9,727 bases of DNA from assembly GCA_017860395.1 (NCBI GenBank), contig JAGDMC010000037.1:1-9727 (forward strand). Direction: 5' to 3'. Numbering within the stretch: position 1 is the first letter of the stretch; the number at the start of each line of letters is the position of its first letter. Shown in pieces: positions 6,861-9,727 of the stretch. Under the pieces are notes generated by a model, which saw only the letters and a program-made list of their open reading frames with translations, was not told the origin of the DNA and did no database searches. Source of the DNA: Bacteroidota bacterium (GTDB lineage Bacteria; Bacteroidota; Bacteroidia; Bacteroidales; UBA932). A program made the position numbers and the translations under genes.

Positions 6861-6890
6861 AAAGCCTTACAGAAATAGTAAGGCTTTTTT
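6861..6890 (+). terminator. Rho-independent terminator after the small csp gene
   Basis: A perfect 10-base-pair stem, AAAGCCTTAC (6861-6870) with GTAAGGCTTT (6878-6887), encloses a 7-base loop and runs into a T tract ending at 6890. It terminates plus-strand transcription. There is no T tract on the other strand, so it is one-directional. Confidence 0.9.
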
Positions 6891-6929
6891 ATTACATTAA
6901 CACATCAAAAAACAATTTAAAAAATATTT

Positions 6930-7385
6930 ATGGCAAGATCGCAGGAGACATTGAAAAAGAAAGATGTAAAAAACAAAAAAGACAAAAAGAGGAAAGAGAA
7001 AGAGCAGAAAAAAATCGGCCGCAGGGAGAATGATAAAAAGAGCAGCTTCGAGGACATGATTGCTTATGTCGATGAATTCGGAGGAATAAGTTCAACACCT
7101 CCCGATCCGGACAAAAAGAAAAATGTCATTTTATCTGAGACTATTGAAATAAGCACACCCAAGCAGGACTCAACTCTTAATGCGGATCCTGTGAGAAAGG
7201 GTATTGTCACCTTCTTTAACGACTCAAAAGGTTACGGATTTATTAAAGACTCCGAATCCCAGGAAAGCATCTTCGTGCACGTCAACAACCTGCTGGAAGA
7301 GATCAAAGAAGGCAATGTAGTTAATTATGAAGTAGAAAGGGGCCCCAAGGGATACACCGCTACTCAGGTTAAAGTTTGCCGTTAA
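6930..7385 (+). CDS. Cold-shock-domain protein with lysine-rich N-terminal extension
   Basis: A 151-residue protein in three parts. Residues 1-38 are almost entirely charged (Lys, Arg, Glu, Asp, Gln), disordered or helical, and likely to bind nucleic acid electrostatically. Residues 39-87 form a linker with a short conserved-looking patch, SFEDMIAYVDEFGG, and STPPDPDKKK. Residues 89-149 form a cold-shock domain with RNP1 KGYGFI (100-105) and RNP2 FVHV (115-118). The domain is about half identical (31 of 58 aligned residues) to the small Csp encoded just upstream. I recall this architecture as a Bacteroidetes-specific family of unknown exact role; RNA binding is the safe inference. The start lies only 39 bases after the terminator. 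Its stop overlaps the convergent DUF5916 gene by 4 bases. Confidence 0.9.
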   Translation: MARSQETLKKKDVKNKKDKKRKEKEQKKIGRRENDKKSSFEDMIAYVDEFGGISSTPPDPDKKKNVILSETIEISTPKQDSTLNADPVRKGIVTFFNDSKGYGFIKDSESQESIFVHVNNLLEEIKEGNVVNYEVERGPKGYTATQVKVCR

Positions 7386-7394
7386 AAGGCAAAC
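7374..7394. terminator. Stem-loop spanning the overlapping stop codons of two convergent genes
   Basis: GTTTGCC (7374-7380) and GGCAAAC (7388-7394) form a perfect 7-base-pair stem around the loop GTTAAAA. The loop holds both stop codons (TAA at 7383-7385 on plus; TAA complementary to 7382-7384 on minus). There is no T tract on either side, so it is not a classic intrinsic terminator. It could be a shared 3' mRNA end structure, or the overlap may simply be short and symmetric. Confidence 0.4.
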
Positions 7395-9535
7395 CTCCAC
7401 ACAAGCTTCGCAGCAGCATTCGTTTGCTGAACTCTTCTGTAAGGAAGTCTTTCACCATAGTTTTGGTTAATCACAAAATAAAAATCACTCCCTATTTTTG
7501 GTATCCAGTGTAACCGGAAATTAAATCCGAGTATATCTTCCTCGCTGTTCCATTGTGCGAATAGCGAAATGTTAAGCTTCGTATTAAAAGAATACCTTAT
7601 CCGTCCTGACAGTTCGTTTGTAATAAGATTACCCTGAGGCAGATCAAGGTCGTTATATGAATATTCTGCCTCTAAATTAAGGTGCCTGTTAATGTTCCAT
7701 CCCCAATTCGTTCCCAGCGATTTGCCTTTGCCGGTATAAAAATCTCCCCAATTAAAGTATCCCATAATATAGATTTTCCTTGCGTCAAATGTTCCTCCCT
7801 GAATTACATAATTCATCATTCTGTAATCTCCCAGAGGGATAGTAATATCGTCATTCAGATCAAATGCCTCCGGAGGGCTGTCAAAACTTCGTTCAATATT
7901 AAACTCAATCCACTCTCCGCTTTTAAAGTTAATTGCCAGAGGACAGAATTGAAGGTCATAACTTTCGATCTTTCCCGTTTCGTCGTTAAGATACAGGTCC
8001 ATTTCAAATGGTGTGAATTCAAGTTGTTTTATTCCGTACTTTGTAAACCAGCGAGGGCGGAACTCCACAGCAGCAATATATTCCCTGTAATTATCTCTCC
8101 TCAGGAAACCAAGTTCGGGATTGAAATTTTTCTGAACAGATGCAGTTGCTACAACAGCACTCAGCAAGTCATTAGGATATTCTGCATATAAAAGGTAAGA
8201 AAGATTCTTGCTGTTATCTGCACCTTTTGTAAGACTCGCAGCAAAGACCGCACCTATTCTGAGGTTTTTATTCTTAAGGAACTTAGATGTGACATATTTC
8301 CCGTCCACACCAAAAACCTGGTTGCTCGACTCTCCGTTTGCTGTTGAAGTAGTGATAAACCCGATGCTGGATCGTGCTCCGATATCCTGCCGTACCCGGA
8401 TTACCGAGTAGTTAGTAGAAGGAGTCGAATCTCTTGAGCCCGTTTGCAGGGAAAGGAAGCCTATGTTTGTGTTGCTCACCTTTCCATATACTCTGGCGCC
8501 GCCAAGGACGGGCAAAAGTTCAAAATTATTTATACCAATTTTTCTTGAGTAAAATATGGTATTGCCGTTTGCCATTGAGAAATCATAGTTGCCGGCACCT
8601 TCAAGAAAGAAATCTCTTTTTTCCGGATAATAAATCGAAAACCTGGAAAGGTTTACCTGAATTCTGTCCGATTCCACCTGAGCAAAGTCTGTGTTAACTG
8701 TTAAATTAAGCTTAAGTGTGCTCAGCAGGTTCTTGTTTATGTCCAGACCCACTTTCCCATTGTACCCGGGGTTTTGCTGATTCGATAAATTGACACCGCC
8801 AAGTGCATAAGGCTTTATTTCCCAGCGCAGCTTACCTTTAATATCCTTAAGACCGGCAAGGACTCCTGCCTGTGAAATTGTTTCAACTTCGTAGTTTCGG
8901 CTCCATCCCTGCCACAGAACCTGTTCATTTTTTCTGCGGATATTTCTTTCAAAATTTATCCCCCACTCCTGCTCCTGTTTATCAGGATACTGAAGAGTAG
9001 AAAATGGTATATAAATTTCCGCGCTCCAACCGTCTTCGTTTATTACAGCTGCTGCATCCCAGACTCCGTTCCAATCCACATTAAAATACTCCCCCTCGTT
9101 TGTAATTTGCGCGTCTGCCCTTGCTCCATTGGGATTTATAATAAACAGATAACCGTTTCTTTTATCGTTGAATGGCGACATAATAACCTCAAAGTTGTCT
9201 TCCTGCCCCCAGTCAAAATCCCGTTGAAGAAATCTGGCAATTATTTTGTCGGGGCTGGAATCGAAACATTTAATGCCTATATATAATGCACTTTGAGTAT
9301 ACAATACCGAAACCTCAGTTCTTTCAGTGGGCTCTGCTCCCTCTTTTAGTTCTCTTTGTCTGAAGTTAGAAATTACTTGCGACGAACTCCATTCTGCTTC
9401 ATTCAATACACCATTTAAAACTATTCCCTGAGGAATAAATTTTGCGTTAAGAGTATCAGGGTTGCTGTGCTGTGAAAAAGAAACAGTTGAAATTAATAAG
9501 AGAATTATTAAAAAAACCGGTGATTTGATATTCAT
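7382..9535 (-). CDS. DUF5916 outer-membrane protein with CBM9-like N-terminal domain
   Basis: A 717-residue secreted protein. A signal peptide (residues 1-21, cleavage probably before Q22 after VSFS) sends it across the inner membrane. Residues about 30-210 resemble the CBM9/DOMON-like beta-sandwich that opens these proteins (GVLNEAEWSSS, ALYIGIKCFDSS, WSAEIYIPFSTL). Residues about 230-717 match the DUF5916 pattern: amphipathic strands (NLTVNTDFAQVESDRIQVNL, YYPEKRDFFLEGAG) forming a predicted outer-membrane beta-barrel, with the C-terminal aromatic ending WRFAF expected for barrel insertion. Such proteins are widespread in Bacteroidetes and their substrate is unknown. Length is normal and the frame is intact. 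It is read from a good promoter at 9558-9589 with a leader of roughly 20 bases, divergent from the gene at 9610. Confidence 0.88.
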   Translation of the reverse strand: MNIKSPVFLIILLLISTVSFSQHSNPDTLNAKFIPQGIVLNGVLNEAEWSSSQVISNFRQRELKEGAEPTERTEVSVLYTQSALYIGIKCFDSSPDKIIARFLQRDFDWGQEDNFEVIMSPFNDKRNGYLFIINPNGARADAQITNEGEYFNVDWNGVWDAAAVINEDGWSAEIYIPFSTLQYPDKQEQEWGINFERNIRRKNEQVLWQGWSRNYEVETISQAGVLAGLKDIKGKLRWEIKPYALGGVNLSNQQNPGYNGKVGLDINKNLLSTLKLNLTVNTDFAQVESDRIQVNLSRFSIYYPEKRDFFLEGAGNYDFSMANGNTIFYSRKIGINNFELLPVLGGARVYGKVSNTNIGFLSLQTGSRDSTPSTNYSVIRVRQDIGARSSIGFITTSTANGESSNQVFGVDGKYVTSKFLKNKNLRIGAVFAASLTKGADNSKNLSYLLYAEYPNDLLSAVVATASVQKNFNPELGFLRRDNYREYIAAVEFRPRWFTKYGIKQLEFTPFEMDLYLNDETGKIESYDLQFCPLAINFKSGEWIEFNIERSFDSPPEAFDLNDDITIPLGDYRMMNYVIQGGTFDARKIYIMGYFNWGDFYTGKGKSLGTNWGWNINRHLNLEAEYSYNDLDLPQGNLITNELSGRIRYSFNTKLNISLFAQWNSEEDILGFNFRLHWIPKIGSDFYFVINQNYGERLPYRRVQQTNAAAKLVWRFAF

Positions 9536-9557
9536 AGCATCATTAATGTTTCCAATT

Positions 9558-9589
9558 CAAAGATATTATAATTTGTTTTACCTTCGCAA
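9558..9589 (-). promoter_or_regulatory. Bacteroidetes-type promoter for the DUF5916 gene
   Basis: Reading the minus strand, TTG (complement of 9587-9589) is followed after 21 bases by TATCTTTG (complement of 9558-9565), an exact TAnnTTTG box. The spacing fits the -33/-7 arrangement of the Bacteroidetes primary sigma factor. Transcription should begin near 9553, leaving a leader of roughly 20 bases before the ATG at 9535. Confidence 0.65.
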
Positions 9590-9605
9590 CAGATAGCCAC
9601 ATTTG
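9572..9605 (+). promoter_or_regulatory. Likely promoter for the gene starting at 9610
   Basis: TTTG at 9572-9575 could be the -33 element and CACATTTG at 9598-9605 the -7 box (one base away from TAnnTTTG). Only four bases lie between the box and the ATG at 9610, the same distance as at the MarR gene, so the message may be leaderless. The -33 element falls inside the spacer of the opposing DUF5916 promoter. Confidence 0.45.
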
Positions 9606-9609
9606 CTCT

Positions 9610-9727
9610 ATGGACAAAAGAATAAAAATCTTCCTGACAGGTACAGTTGCCCTTATTATTATTTTGGTACTAATACGGGGGCCTTTGCTAAGACTGTATG
9701 TTTCAGGTAAATCAAAACAGCTTGAGG
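9610..9727 (+). CDS. Start of an unidentified membrane-anchored protein (3' end outside window)
   Basis: The first 39 codons are visible: MDKRIKIFLTG, then a hydrophobic run TVALIIILVLI (about residues 12-22), then RGPLLRLYVSGKSKQLE. Two lysines and an arginine before one hydrophobic helix give an N-terminal signal anchor or uncleaved signal with the C-terminal part outside the cytoplasm. There is no lipobox cysteine. It opens like AsmA-type or other periplasmic single-anchor proteins, but too little is present to name a family. It is divergent from the DUF5916 gene with 74 bases between starts. Confidence 0.6.
   Translation, partial: MDKRIKIFLTGTVALIIILVLIRGPLLRLYVSGKSKQLE

Noticed and set aside
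7682..8191. A 169-codon open frame on the plus strand inside the DUF5916 gene.
   Set aside because: It lies antisense to a well-supported barrel protein, has no family-like motifs, and its composition follows from the opposite strand's codons. The smaller open frames at 8208-8411 and 8434-8697 were dropped for the same reason.

Overview
The window looks like chromosomal DNA from a member of the Bacteroidetes. The signs are Bacteroidetes-type promoter elements (-7 box TAnnTTTG, seen at 760-767 and, on the minus strand, at 9558-9565), starts without purine-rich Shine-Dalgarno sequences, a DUF5916/CBM9-like outer-membrane protein, and a lysine-rich cold-shock-domain protein of a type I recall mainly from this phylum. 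The DNA is AT-rich and base use looks even throughout. I see no mobile element, tRNA, rRNA or CRISPR array. Genes are tightly packed and no gap exceeds about 130 bases.

Layout. 1-711 is the 3' end of a secreted, probably carbohydrate-active protein. 772-4476 is a cassette: a MarR-family regulator, a P2-like cation-transporting ATPase, and a short NAD(P)-binding oxidoreductase starting 2 bases after the ATPase stop. Two nearly identical 18-base imperfect palindromes lie directly upstream of the regulator and of the ATPase; they are the best candidates for the regulator's own operators. 4471-4998 (minus) is a flavin-reductase-like protein that converges on the cassette. 5129-6580 is an [FeFe] hydrogenase with a twin-arginine signal and a lipobox, which implies export of the folded enzyme and lipid anchoring. 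Two cold-shock-domain genes follow (6639-6830 and 6930-7385), separated by a strong intrinsic terminator. 7382-9535 (minus) is the DUF5916 barrel protein, and at 9610 a divergent membrane-anchored protein begins and runs off the window.

How the parts fit. The regulator keeps the four residues matching the primary zinc site of streptococcal AdcR (E19, H37, H104, H108). The ATPase has an unusual predicted ion site (PEEFP in M4, H655 in M5, E684 and D688 in M6). Together with the duplicated operator this suggests a self-contained, metal-responsive transport unit whose ion is not obvious from sequence. This is the most interesting candidate system here. The exported hydrogenase is the second; its maturation genes are not in the window, so it depends on genes elsewhere.
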